From Aradus depressus (Eukaryota; Arthropoda; Insecta; Hemiptera; Aradidae): a stretch of DNA of 64,000 nucleotides. Below the pieces are notes generated by a model, which was not told the origin of the DNA, searched no databases, and was given only the letters and a program-made list of their open reading frames with translations. This document shows positions 23,294 through 34,879 of this stretch, piece by piece; position 1 is the stretch's first letter; each line of letters starts with the position of its first letter. The translations under genes were made by a program, and so were the position numbers. The stretch is from NCBI GenBank assembly GCA_963662175.1, contig OY759219.1, forward strand, positions 43,213,175 through 43,277,174. The letters are read 5' to 3'.

Positions 23294-24185
23294 ATTAAAC
23301 ATAATTATTACCTCAGTACATAATAATGATAGATAATAAAATTTACCAATATGTACATATAAAATTTACTATATATAATAAACTTCGATATAGGTAATAT
23401 TAAAAAACAATAGATTTTCTCAAGAACACAACTGTTAGTTTAGTAAAGGTTTAAGGAACGCAAGTCAATTTTTTTTTCAAATGAAACTAGTAACATTTAT
23501 CACAAATAAAGTATAATAAATAAATAAAGTAAATAAGTAAAGTAAATAAATAAAAAACAAATAAAGTCATTTATTAAATAAAAGTAAATTGTAATCAAAG
23601 CCGTTCTTCTGGCCTTAATGGAAGCAAAATTTTCTACAGCACGTTTTGTGCCAATTGAATTAAAGAGATCCCTTTGATGGATAATAACGAAAGGTCCGTC
23701 AGTCTCTACAAAAGCAGGCTGCCAACTGCCTTTTGAGTACCCATATTTCCCTTTTTTCCCACCCCTTCAAATAAATTTATCCTGCTTTTCCCTTTGGTTT
23801 CTTTTTGTTCTCTTGTCTATATTTGTCTTTGTCAACGATAAATTTAAAATAAAGAAAAGAAAAATTAGGACGGCCTGGTGGCCCCCCCTGTTATGGGATT
23901 AAATTTGGCCTAGCAACTTCGCCATAGGGTCTGCAGATATTGAACTAAGGATGTGTTGTAAGAGATAGGGTAAGCAGGCGGGCGACCTTGTGAGCTGTTA
24001 TAGGCCGACCAAGGTGCCGAGGTGGCTACCTTCGGATAGCCTGGGGAACCTCCACAACCTTCTCCATAATGAACTCCAGATTTCTTTTCTTTGTTTTTCT
24101 GAAACGATCTTGAAGTAGCCCAACACTTTCTCTATGCCGAGGACAATAAAAGTATAATAGAGCAAATAAACTTTCCCTACAGCAT
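23294..24185. other. AT-rich intergenic DNA, no gene seen
   Basis: TAAA/GTAAATAAA-rich low-complexity stretch at 23505-23590; nothing else recognised. Confidence 0.45.
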
Positions 24186-24400
24186 GCTACAGTGACGACT
24201 TGTAGTCTAACTGTTAGCTACAGTCCAAGGGGGGTTTATTACTACAGTGACGACTTGTAGTCTAACTGTTAGCTATATTCCAAAGGGGGTTTATCACTAC
24301 AGTGACGACTTGTAGTCTAACTGTTAGCTACAGTCCAAGGGGGGTCTGTACCCTAACTGTTAGCATGAGGGGCTATCACTACAATGTCACTCAGCACTAT
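24186..24400. repeat. 55-bp minisatellite, ~3.5 units
   Basis: Unit starts TACAGTGACGACTTGTAGTC and includes CTAACTGTTAGCTA; unit starts at 24188, 24243 and 24298, then a shorter degenerate unit. Confidence 0.85.
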
Positions 24401-25383
24401 CACTAAGTAGGTCCTAACATGATATCAGGAAGGACAGGACACCTAATCAGTATATTATTGGTCCTTTCGTCCACCCAAGCACGAAAAATTACATTATCAG
24501 GTTGTCAGTTTCTGTTCAGTCTCAATTCAGAGCCACTTCAAATGTTCTGACTTGTGTATCTTGTGTGCATTTCTGTTTAGAGATACGGTTATCATAAACC
24601 ATGGAACTTAGAATCCTTGTTTATAGAAAATTAGCGAGGCCCTGGCCTAGAGTAGGGCCGCCAATGGTCCTAACTGGAGAACAATAAAAAAGGTTAGGTG
24701 TGGCAGGTATAAGGGCGAGCTGGGTGGTCCCTCCCATGTGCGCATGCGTGTGTGTCAACTGCAAGGATGGACTCTTTCCAGAAGGTCAACAGTGCAGGAT
24801 ACAGATAATGTCTACAATACACAACCAGTTTCCAGTATGATCCAACTACTCTACGGACCAATAAAAACAGGGATAAAATCAGATTGTTGAAGCTTTGGTG
24901 GGATGTGATTGAGCAAAATGCAATGATGCTGAACATGAGGCAGTGATATGGCCAACATCTGCCGCCCTAGGTAGCCCTGAGAATGGCCGGGGATCGGCGG
25001 CTTTAAGAAACTCGTATTCCCTCGCTGGTCTGAGTTCGGCAGCTCGCCGATCCTAGTCTACAACAGAACTCTTCTACATAGGCTGCTCTTCGGAAGAACG
25101 TGGCTCATCTCTGTTCTTCGTTTGTATTTCTGGACTCAAATGTGCGAATATGAGTTCTGGCTGTAAAATAGCGAGCCAATCACCGCTCAGATAACTTGGA
25201 GGAAAGTAACGTACCTCAGAGTAAGAAGTATCCAATTCTTTCCATGCGAGAGCCAATATTTTTCGGAAATTAGAAACACCGCATGCTCACCATATTTTTT
25301 AGACTCCAATAAAATACATAACAAAAAAAACCTAAAAGTGACAGTTCCCCTTCACTAAAGAAATCGCAATCAAGATTTACTTC
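24401..25383. other. Unassigned intergenic DNA
   Basis: Open frames at 24694-24936 and 25074-25256 (minus) show no recognisable motif or good splice context. Confidence 0.4.
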
Positions 25384-25396
25384 AATACAAATTATC

Positions 25397-25723
25397 GGTT
25401 AGGTTTTATGACTCATGCCCGGGCTTTAACTACGAGGTCATATCGTCTACTACCAGAGTGCTCTTTCCTCACTCTGGTGGACATGAGCTCGACTCTACTA
25501 TGGTGGGAGTCCTAAATTTTTATTCACCTAGGTCAGGGGTCTTTAACAAGTACCTGACATTGTACAGGCTCGGAACCATCGCTTAACGTCCCATCCGAAG
25601 AACGGCATGCTTAAGTTTATTTTACTTCCCAGATAAAATAAACTAAGGGCCTCGGTTGGGTTTCGAACCCACATTCTTGAGCTCAGAAGACAAGCACGCA
25701 TACCACTCAGCTACCGGCGCCCT
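25397..25723 (-). mobile_element. tRNA-derived SINE, 13-bp target duplication
   Basis: CAATACAAATTAT flanks at 25384-25396 and 25724-25736. Head CCGGTAGCTGAGTGG..., B box GGTTTCGAACCC orientation minus; tail with one TTAGG unit. A few bases between CACTCTGG and GTCCTAAATT differ from the other copies, and the TTTTGCCTACCC segment is missing. Confidence 0.9.
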
Positions 25724-25915
25724 CAATACAAATTATATTTATAATTACAATTCATCAATATACTCTTATAACATTTTTGTATTTTTAGGTAGACATCAAA
25801 TAAAATACATCGTGAGCAACAATACAAACGTTAAAAACACAAACAAGTACCTGTTACAATTGAGTAATGACACTTAAAACATCCCGACAAACATTGTGTG
25901 AGATAACGTAATTAA

Positions 25916-26864
25916 CCCTCCTAATACCAGGTGACCTGTGAAACGAAAAATACCACGTGGGGTCCTTTTGAGACCCCACTTCATTTTTCAATTTTTCATG
26001 TACCAACTAGCTTTTCATTCTAACTTTTTCAATCAAGTTCATTCAAAAATGAGGGAAAAATAACAAAGAGTTTAAAAAGTTGAGAAAAAATGGTATAAAA
26101 AATGTTTATTCAAAAAAAAGTAAATCATGAAACTTATAAAAGTATATTCACACTATGGGTGCTATTATTATTTACATTTAGCGCAACGAAATTTTTTTGT
26201 GACATGGTTTTTACATACGTGCTTCTAGCTCATCAAGTTCTTCATCGTCCGTTTCCAAAACGTCTTCAACATCGGAGATCACTTCGAGCTGTTCCGTTTC
26301 CACAAGGGCCTCCTCAGATTCAAACCCTGCAATCTCCCTGGCACGCTCTACTAACATCAACGTTCGCGAGGTCACAATGTGTTCCATGATTTATCTTTAC
26401 GGTCCGAACCGTCAACGCATACTGAAATTAGATCTAAATAAAATTCAAGAGGTGAACGAGAAGTGGAAACCAAGAAATGTTGATCAGAAAGAGCTCCAGG
26501 AAAAACTCCAGCGGGTGCGGGCAATGTCTTCTTCGAATTGCAGGTCAATTGAAGAGCAAACGTAACTTTTCGGAATTGTTTACTGAGTGGAACTTCTTGA
26601 AAATACTTCTCATCAGACGAACGAAAATGTGATACGGATAATACCACGTGGGGTCCCGCGTGACCCCAACTACGTTTTTGTGAAAATATTATTTTATATA
26701 AATTTTTAAAATACAAACTGAATACATTTTCTTAATGAAATCGAATGGAGATAGTCTACGGATAAATGTCCTGAAGCCTCATCGAAATAGAAATTATATT
26801 GAGCAGTTCATACACATTTTAAAACGCATGGGGTCTTTTTTGACCCCACGTGGTATTAGGAGGG
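25916..26864. mobile_element. piggyBac-like element with TTAA flanks and internal palindromes
   Basis: TTAA at 25912-25915 and 26865-26868 directly flank CCCTCCTAATACCA inverted ends, as expected of piggyBac elements. ACCACGTGGGGTC...GACCCC hairpins occur near 25950, 26643 and 26830. No intact transposase. On the minus strand around 26220-26390 an acidic frame (ISDVEDVLETDDEELDELEA) resembles the acidic N-terminal stretch of piggyBac transposases, but I cannot confirm it. Confidence 0.8.
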
Positions 26865-26869
26865 TTAAT

Positions 26870-27559
26870 TAAAGCACCTTACAATTAAGGCATAGATATA
26901 ATATAACAATGACAATAGCCTGAATCCTCCATAACTTTTTGACAAGAAGGCTCTGTTTTAGAAGGCCAGTTATCCAATTTTAGTCAGTCCTTCCACTAAT
27001 CTCGCGCATGCCCAAATCAGCCAAAAGGCAACCTACTTTATTACAAATTATCTCGTCCTATTAAACTTCTCAGACGGTTTTAAAAGCCGATATTTTTCCC
27101 GCAAAAGTCCAGCAGAATTATATATATCAATAACATTGTTTTTTAGAGCATTTCGGCTTCTTGAAACCAAAATGAATGCCCTAGGAAAACATTTTTAAAA
27201 ATATTTTACAAAATAAAACGCTAAACGTCGCGAGGCTTCCCCCTCCCCGCAACCACCCCTGGGCAAGCTTTGCATTACAGTTTGTTTCGTCCATTTAAAC
27301 ATCAAACAGAGGGTTTATAATGCGATATTTGTCCCTTAAAAATCCAGAAATATTAATTTAAATGTAAATCCTTATTAAAGCATTAATGAAACAAACACTA
27401 ATGTCCAACTTAGAAAATAATAATATCCACATTTTACAAAAACAAACCCTGTTTGTCCCCAGACTTCATAACTGTAACTGATATTAATGTATTCACATTA
27501 CAGTGAAGTTGAAAGAGGTTTTGTGTGGTCCGGTAACACACGTCACATCCGGTTAACAG
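26870..27559. other. Intergenic, nothing recognised
   Basis: AT-rich with no ORF over 60 codons and no repeat shared with the rest of the window that I could see. Confidence 0.4.
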
Positions 27560-27721
27560 ACCGTTGGTTCCGGTTCAACATTGACCAGATCAACAACAAA
27601 CTGCTATGAAGCTGAGGATGCACAACAGACGGACCTCCAAGCAGGGCTACTGAGGTCCTTGTCTGATCCAGGAGGCAATCTGAACAAGATGATATATAAG
27701 AACTTGGAGACTACCTATGAA
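27560..27721 (+). CDS. Candidate internal exon, product unknown
   Basis: A 54-codon open frame lies exactly between an acceptor (GGTTAACAG) and a perfect donor GAA/GTAAGT, phase 0 at the donor. It encodes YEAEDAQQTDLQAGLLRSLS followed by DPGGNLNKMIYKNLETTYE. The frame is closed by a TAA two codons upstream, as expected for an exon start. The polypyrimidine tract is weak. I do not recognise the protein and see no partner exon in matching phase nearby. Confidence 0.4.
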
Positions 27722-27973
27722 GTAAGTAATTCAATGAATTGAGGCTGCAAAGAAAACATTATCTATGACAAATTGTCTCTGTTCAGTACGGATCTACGTT
27801 ATTTACATTCAAACTGAAAGATATTGGGAAATCTTATCCAAGCCAAGTCAAATATTTAAAGAGATAAGATACTGAGCAGCAAGTCAATATGACTGAAATG
27901 GTTCAGTTGAAATATTACAGTAGAAGTTTGTGGCCAACGATTTTCATCATCCGCAGAATTTACGAGATATATG

Positions 27974-28706
27974 TATAGGGGAAGTTATGTAATAAATCAC
28001 AAATACCACGTCAAGTTCTCTTCGAAAATGTTTTCTGACACCCTTATCCCAAAGAAATTACGTTTTCGCTCTTTCTCCAAACCCACTCGACAGTAGCTAA
28101 AACTGAATATTTGACCTATACTTATAGTGGCTTCTGAATACACTAGATTTCATATCGATACATTAATTACATCGGAAATTATATAAATATATATATTGGA
28201 AATTTTAAATTGAGCCCCCCCCCTGAACTGATTTTAAAAGAAAATTATTAAAATAAATAAAAACAAAGGACTTGTTTAACTTTTATATTGTCTGATTCCA
28301 CAAAAATATATACTTTCTTTTATATGGTTCCGGATTACGCCATCGTCAGCACAAAATTCAAAAGTGAATGAGTGCATCTGTGAACTCGATAACTCCCGAT
28401 AGAATGAATGTATCGACACGAAATTTTATGTGTGCATCAAGAACCCTCCAAGGACGACACCTATTGCTTTTCAACCCATTCAGCCGAAGGCAAAGGGAGA
28501 GGATCTGAGGGGGTTGTAATGAATGCATCGACACAAAACTTAGTGTGAGTATTGAGAAGCCACTATTTAAGTCAAATATTGAGTTTTGACCGAAACGGTC
28601 CATTGGAGGGAGAGCAAAAACATAATTTTTCAGGGGGGCGGAAAACATGAAAATTCAGTGAAAACTCCACATCGAATCTCTGACCGATTACATAACTTCC
28701 CTTATA
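27974..28706. mobile_element. DNA element with palindromic ends TATAGGGGAAGTTATGTAAT
   Basis: The left end TATAGGGGAAGTTATGTAAT (27974) is inverted as ATTACATAACTTCCCTTATA (28687-28706). Interior phrases (CGATACATTCATTACATCGG, CCATTCAGCCGAAGG) recur at 1650, 2600, 9960, 14690, 18860, 29275, 33583 and 61480, so this is the best reference for that family. No coding region. A PLE-type end is nested at 28250-28355. Confidence 0.75.
28250..28355 (-). mobile_element. PLE-type terminal fragment with CTGACGA core
   Basis: Minus strand: GCTGACGATGGCGTAATCCG GAACC ... TTTGTGGAATCAGACAATA. CTGACGA fits the hammerhead CUGANGA box; a short GG..CC stem and GGAA follow. Confidence 0.5.
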
Positions 28707-29044
28707 CTTCGTATAGTTCGAGAAGAAAAAAAAAAACTTTTCTAATTCCAGGCCTGTCTGTCTGTCTAGTCACATTTTGTAATGACATTCTAATGCAGTG
28801 TGAGGCTGCATCTCCAAAACGGAAGGTGACATTTCAAAAAAACTGTTACCTCACGAACATCTGTGGCCTTCAGGCTTTCCGATATTATTATTTTCACATA
28901 TTTTATTCCAAGTAACAGAAATATTTCCTTTGTCATTTTAGTAGTTGGAATATTTTCAATAAGAGGGAGGCAAGATTTTTGAATTGGTTCAAACATTAAG
29001 ATACAAAATAATTTAATTTGAATTCGAACATCTCTTGCTATTAA

Positions 29045-29255
29045 CAGGGTAGCAGTAGCAGCGACTAACTGTCAGAAGAAACAGGGTAGCAGTAGCAGCG
29101 ACTAACAGTCAGAAGAAACAGGGTAGCAGTAGCAGCGACTATCTGTCAGAAGAAACAGGGTAGCAGTAGCAGCGACAAACTGTCAGAAGAAACAGGATAG
29201 CAGTAGCAGCGACTAACTATCAGAAGAAACAGAGTAGCAGTAGCAGCGACTAACT
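29045..29255. repeat. 37-bp minisatellite, ~6 units
   Basis: Unit CAGGGTAGCAGTAGCAGCGA + CTAACTGTCAGAAGAAA; starts at 29045, 29082, 29119, 29156, 29193, 29230. Confidence 0.95.
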
Positions 29256-29274
29256 TATTCAAAATCCCATTACG

Positions 29275-29454
29275 AGGGCATCTATTAATTTTCCGCCAAA
29301 TCGGCCGAAGGAAGGGAGGATATCAGAGGAGAGGGGTCTATTCAAAACCCTAACAACTGACAATTAAGTGAATACATTGACAAAAAATTTAGAATGAGGA
29401 TTCAGAAGTCAATAAGTCAAATATTGATTTTTAGACAAAACGGTCGTATGGTTT
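29275..29454. repeat. Palindromic-end family fragment, interrupted at 29454
   Basis: Reads ATTTTCCGCCAAATCGGCCG...; resumes at 29703 (TTTTCGAGGGAGAAGGAAAA) after a poly(A) insertion. Confidence 0.6.
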
Positions 29455-29702
29455 CGCCGGGGGCCCCGCCGACTGCCCCCGGCTTAGCGAAGCAGGCAGA
29501 AAAGAACCCTTGACAAGATCTCGAGCTCATTCGGTGTAAAGCGCCGAAAACCAAGGACCGTATCCATCGAGCCGGTCCACAGCATCACGTATAATATTGT
29601 ATATAGTAAATAAACGGGAGGTTACCCCCCAACGAAGATAGGGTGATGTGACCGACCCCCCTCAGGGGGGTGAGGGGCACCAAAAAAAAAAAAAAAAAAA
29701 AA
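29455..29702 (+). mobile_element. Short poly(A) retroelement with GC-rich 5' hairpin
   Basis: About 250 bp ending in ~22 A. ATGGTTT is repeated at both borders (29448 and 29703), a target duplication. Starts with GCCGGGGGC...GCCCCCGGC, which can pair. The 3' part GGGTGATGTGACCGACCCCC then CTCAGGGGGGTGAGGGGCACC is shared, on the minus strand, with 63862-63910. A SINE or a truncated end of a larger non-LTR family. Confidence 0.8.
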
Positions 29703-29739
29703 ATGGTTTTCGAGGGAGAAGGAAAACATAATTAATTGC

Positions 29740-30515
29740 TGTTGGGAATGCACCGACTACTTTTTGAGTTGAGCTACTGTTACCGGTATTTTCTACAGGT
29801 GACTGTTACCGACATCTGTTAATAGTAACTGTTCCTGGATTCTAGCCCCCAATTTCTCTAGAATCCTATCAGTGAGGTCTGACAAGTTTAAAAAATCTGA
29901 AAAATGTAAAACAAAAAACTTACAAAATCCATATTCTAAAAACTAATTTCAAAAATATAGAGGTTGCCATTATAGTTATTAAAAAGAAACAAATTAATCG
30001 AAAATATTAACTTTTATAATGATGGTGAAATTTCGTTTGATCCGAATTTGGTCCGTTACCAATTGAGTTAGTAACGATAGTTGCACTACTAGAGTGCAAG
30101 ACAATGCGGACGGAGTGTGGAGATAATTCACCCACTAAATATTTATCACTTTTCAAAACTCATTGAGGATTCATATCAGGGCAAGTTCCCGCATCTAACT
30201 AACATTATCAAGTATCTACATGTGTAAAGACCAGACCTCTCTTGAATAACATTTAGTTAGGTTCCAAATTAAAAAATAACTTATTGTGAATTTTCCTTAT
30301 CTTCTGAGGAACGTTAACGTCCTTATGTTGACCAACAGAAGTCAGGAAGGTCGGGCTATGTGATAACCACCTTATTCTGACCCTGAGGTACTTATTGTAA
30401 AATGCCCTGCACTACAATAAGTGTAAATATAGGATACTATTGTCTATTATTGTTATTATTAAATAGGGTGCACCTTGCTATAAAGCAACATCACCCCGTC
30501 GAATGTGAGCGAGGA
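29740..30515. other. Unassigned; contains a short 3'-end-like piece at 30466
   Basis: GGGTGCACCTTGCTATAAAG then CAACATCACCCCGTC at 30466-30500 resembles the 3' UTR of the R1-like insertion (22310-22345). Nothing else recognised. Confidence 0.45.
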
Positions 30516-30517
30516 AC

Positions 30518-30769
30518 TGCTCATAAGTTACCTATGTTTATATTTTTAAATTAGTCTTTCGCCTGTATTATAAATAAAGTAGAATAGAAAAGGGTGATCC
30601 CGGTTAGCTGCGGTCTGTCTCCATGGTAGTACTGCGCAACTTCCAGCGTTACTGAAGAACTGCTACCATGGAGACAGTCCGCAGCTATCACTCTTCTCTA
30701 TTCTACTTTATTTATAATACAGGCAAAAGACTAATTAAAAAAATATACATATAGGTAACTTATAGATAC
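30518..30769. mobile_element. Foldback element, ~110-bp arms
   Basis: Left arm reads AGTCTTTCGCCTGTATTATA and AGTAGAATAG...AGCTGCGG..CTGTCTCCATGGTAG; the right arm is its inverse, around a ~30-nt spacer. Outer ends TAAGTTACCTAT / ATAGGTAACTTA. Confidence 0.9.
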
Positions 30770-30901
30770 CACTAATTAACAAACAGAACAAAACAAAAAT
30801 ATACGGCTGACGGGGTTCTTGGCGGTTGAGCAGTTCTTCGAAAGAAGTTTTCGCACTCTGGAGTTGACAACTTCAGATATTTCCGAGTCCACAATAACTA
30901 G

Positions 30902-31077
30902 CATCAATGAAGGAGGTGGACAGAAGACTTCTGCAGACCCAGAGAGCAGCATACTTCTCTGTCACAAATCTACTTCCTGTCGAAGAACCTGAAGTAGAGG
31001 ATCTGCAGCTCCATGTTAAATCCAATCCTGGATCCCGATCTCACATTTGGAGAAGCACTTCCAGGAGTGTCCACAAT
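30902..31077 (+). CDS. Candidate exon, product unknown
   Basis: A 58-codon frame from an AACTAG acceptor to a perfect AAT/GTAAGT donor includes MKEVDRRLLQTQRAAYFSVT and ends TSRSVHN. A second, overlapping open frame from about 30807 (with ELTTSDISESTITSINEGGG) ends with TGA near 30986, so which frame is used is uncertain. GC content is higher than the flanks. Not recognised; may belong to the same gene as the candidate at 27560 but phases differ. Confidence 0.3.
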
Positions 31078-32625
31078 GTAAGTATCAGAATATAGATATG
31101 GGAAAAGAAAACAATAATAAAATGAACTATTAAACTATTAGGTACATAGATGCAATACCCCGAGGAAAACTGGGTAATGTAAGCTCTGAAATATCAAATG
31201 CAAAACTACTATCTAATAAATGCACAATGGATGCGATGACCACCATTCTGAAGTTCTCTGTGCTCCTCATCCAACTTACTGCATTTAATGGCATTTCTAT
31301 TTACTAATATACCTACATATCGTTTGTATTTCCAAGTCATACAATAACCCAACTTGGGGGGGCGGTCTACGTTTCTTACTTACTTTGATTTCCATCCTGT
31401 CATCTCCCTTCTATAAATGCAATCAACAAGACAAACTGCAGTTTGTTGCAGGTTCACTTCTTCACAGATACCCCTTTCTCCATTTGTATCATAACTTCTT
31501 TCTGCAATGTTTTCTGAGAAGATACTTATGAGCTATTTGTATGCATTTTTGCACCATGTACCTACTTAATACTTATGATTAATGAAACTGTTTTTTTTAA
31601 CAGTTAAATATTTGTAAATGGTTTCCTTTACACCCATAACAGAAACAAAACCTTCATATATCATTGCACAATCCTCAGAATGTTTGGTTAATTTCTTTAA
31701 AGAAGTTAAATTCTTTACTATAAAATAAAAATAAAAAAACTTTCTCCTTGGAACAAAAATAACCCAGAAAAAAGGTATTCAGTTATTCTGAGTTCCTGTG
31801 AAATTATACACTGTGAAAATGACCTACTTGGCTCATTAGCATCTCGCTTAAAACAGAACCAAATAACAGTAAACACTATTAAGTATATTTTAAATAAGTA
31901 GAAGGTTCTGTCGATGGACTAACTGCTTTGTTTTGATATAACATCCTTGTGTACTACCTTCAAGAAGGAACATCAAATGTTCTAAATATCAAATATCCAT
32001 GGTTTCCAAACTAAAAAGTCAGCAAACAAAGCAAAGCGAAATAAAATCATTAGTATGGGTTAGTAAGCAAAACAAAACAAATCAAAATAAACAGAACAAC
32101 TTATAGAAAGCATATTTTTAATGTTAAAACCATTTATTTTACAATAGTATTTTACAAAAATTAAAGTGGATTAATAGTTTATCAACTGACACCAACCTTC
32201 TCCGAAAAGCACCTGATATTTGAACATGCAACAGGTGTTTTTTTTTTTTGAACTTACACATTGAAGTCGAAAGTTGCTTTACATGTTAGATGTTGAGTGA
32301 CAAATAGTAATATCCGAACACACAATTTTGACACAACACTTACACAAACACATAAATGAAATAAAGTGAACGAATTGCACAAATTCTTTGGAAAAATTAA
32401 ATTAAACAATTGATTTTTTCACTGCACTTCAATCAAATAGATAGAAAAATAAGTTTCACTAACATACCACGCATTATGAATCGCGAAATAATTAAAATAA
32501 CTTGTATAAAAATGCTTATTTTTGTCGCGGTAGAATAACCTTAGAAGAAAAAGTAAACAGAGAATGAAATACGGAAGAAGTGCCAACAGTGGTAGGAGGT
32601 TAAATGAAGACGGGGGAGGGAGACT
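31078..32625. other. AT-rich DNA, no further exon seen
   Basis: No strong open frame or splice pair found after the candidate exon donor at 31078. Confidence 0.4.
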
Positions 32626-32627
32626 GG

Positions 32628-32955
32628 AAGTTTCTAGGATGGACAACAGGGAGCAGCACTGCACTGAGACTAGGTTCTAGTCCTCGTCAAAAGAGAGCAG
32701 CTCTTAACTATAAAAAAAGTTTTAGAATCCGACAACAGATAGTAAAAGTATACAAACAGGAAGTTCTAGGAATCTTCAACGGATAGCAGCACAATATTGT
32801 AACAAGGCTTGGGGCTCGTCAACTAGAGACCAGCACTGTATTGTAGTTTCGGGAGTTCTCAGTAGAGAGCGGCACTAGACTGTAACGAAGTTCTGGGATT
32901 TATCAACAGATGGCAGGTCCGTCCTGTGGCAAGGTTGATATCAGCATGTACAATA
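32628..32955. repeat. Degenerate ~62-bp tandem repeat
   Basis: Five to six units built on GTTCTAGGAT.TTCAACAG.. and AGCAGCACTG.A.TGTAAC; strongly diverged between units. Confidence 0.6.
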
Positions 32956-33582
32956 ACAACCCAGTCTTTCTTAGACTGAAGAAAATTTCTAAGAAATTTT
33001 CTTTGTTAAAATGACGAGCTGCTATTGTAGCTTACGAAGCTGCTTGTCAATATGGATGTTCAGGATCGATTCTTCAACGAATAGCCGTTGCAGTCTAGTT
33101 TAATTCAGAGCCACAAACTAATGGCAGCCTGGACAGAGCTTATGCCTCTTATTTTACTAATTTAATCAAAATCTCTGCAAATAAAAGTTGAAGAGAAAAC
33201 TGAAAGGAACATTTTTTTGAGGTTCGCAAGATATATATTATAATAACTCGGAATCATTTTTTTTTTTAACGTTTGATTGATTACGTGAAAAGGATTAGTC
33301 CTATCGAAAAATGATAGTTTCTTATTTAAGCTGGCTGGCTACCTGTGTTCTGCTGGCGACGTACGATTCGGAATTACCTGCTTAAAATGTCTAAATGACA
33401 GCAAATACACTTTTTTCGCTAGGGCCAAAAAAAAAAAAAAATGCTGAATGAAGAGTGGAACAAGAAGAAGAGGATTCAATCAACGTTACGTCTGTGCCAA
33501 CACTCGGTCTTGGCAAGACTCCAAAACCACTCAACCTCTCACCTAATCTTCTCTTCAAACTGAAATAAATAAAGTTGTCGGT

Positions 33583-34165
33583 GAATCACCGGCAATGTAC
33601 GTCCACAGAACGAATTAAACATACATGTTTTCATCCTCCCTCTAAATCCAATCGGCCCTTTGGGCTGAAAATCAGCAGTTGACTTGCATAAGGGCTTGTG
33701 AATCTACTAAATTTTGTGTTCAAACATCCATTACATCCGCAGCTATTAGTCCCCCATCTTTTCCCTTCGGCCGATTTCGAGAAAAATGAATAGATGCCGT
33801 CCTTATGGGGTTGTGAATTCAAATATAAAATTTCATGTCGATACATTCATTACATCGGCAGTTATTAGATTTGTTGTGATAAACCAAATCAATACCCCTA
33901 AGTTCATGTCGAAACATTCAATCTATCGGGACTGTTAAAATAAAACATCATATTTCTTTGTAATTAGAGGTTCGGAAAGAAAACACGATATTTCTTTGTA
34001 ATTAGAGGTTCAGAAAGAAAACACGATATTTCTTTGTAATTAGAGGTTCGGAAAGAAAACACGATATTTCCTTGTAATTAGAGGTTCGGAAAGAAAACAC
34101 GTTATTTCGATGAACTCAACATAGAAATTCTGACCGATTACATAACTTCCCTAACACTTCGTATG
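33583..34165. mobile_element. Palindromic-end family copy holding a 38-bp minisatellite
   Basis: Begins AATCACCGGCAATGTACGTC and ends CTGACCGATTACATAACTTC CC, the family TIR. The 33946-34104 part is about four units of GAGGTTCGGAAAGAAAACAC + GATATTTCTTTGTAATTA. Confidence 0.75.
33946..34104. repeat. 38-bp minisatellite, ~4 units
   Basis: Units start near 33967, 34005, 34043 and 34081 and differ by one to three bases. Confidence 0.92.
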
Positions 34166-34360
34166 GAGCGGAATTTAAAAAATAAAATAAAATTAATAAT
34201 GCCTGGGAGCGTGACGCAAAACAAGGAGAGTTGATTCAGCTGCCACTCCGCAAGGCCATCAGCAATAACAGGGGTTCCACAATTCTTCTTATTTTCTTTT
34301 CCATTATATTTATTACAGTTTAAATTCACCTATCTGTACTTTTATAACGCAAGCAGTGAG

Positions 34361-34524
34361 CCGTACAGGCTCGGGACCATCGCTTAACGTCCCACGAAGG
34401 ACGGCGTGCTTAAGTTATTTTACCTTCCAGATAAAATAAACTAAGGGCCTCTCGGCCGGGTTTCGAACCCACGATCTTGAGCTCTGTAGGCAAGCACGCA
34501 TACCACTGAGCTACCGGCGCCTTC
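34361..34524 (-). mobile_element. tRNA-derived SINE, head half
   Basis: From GTACAGGCTCGGGACCATCG to the CTGAGCTACCGGCGCC head; the 3' half is missing and five bases in CCCATCCGAAGG are deleted. Confidence 0.85.
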
Positions 34525-34786
34525 AGTTTATTATTATATTATAACATTTCGTTTTGTTTAGTGTTTTTTTGTTAGTTCTATAAAGCCATTTGTTCCTTTT
34601 CTTCTAACATTTTGAGTTTGACAATTTTTCTTTTAGACTGGCCGGCCGCGAGTACAACTGGAACATAGTGAATAAAGAGTTACGCATCGTGTGGATTATT
34701 TATTAAGTGACAACTAGATTCACATTCTGAAGTTGGAAGTTTATAGCAAAATGTAGACAAATGTGTTTATATAAATGAAAATAAGA

Positions 34787-34877
34787 GGGCACCGGTAGCT
34801 CAGTGGTATGCGTGCTTGCCTTCTGAGCTCAAGAAAGTGGATTCGAAACCCGACCGACACCCTTAGTTTATTTTATC
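34787..34877 (+). mobile_element. tRNA-derived SINE, tRNA head only
   Basis: GGGCACCGGTAGCTCAGTGG, GATTCGAAACCC, then stops at TTAGTTTATTTTATC. Confidence 0.85.
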
Positions 34878-34879
34878 GA

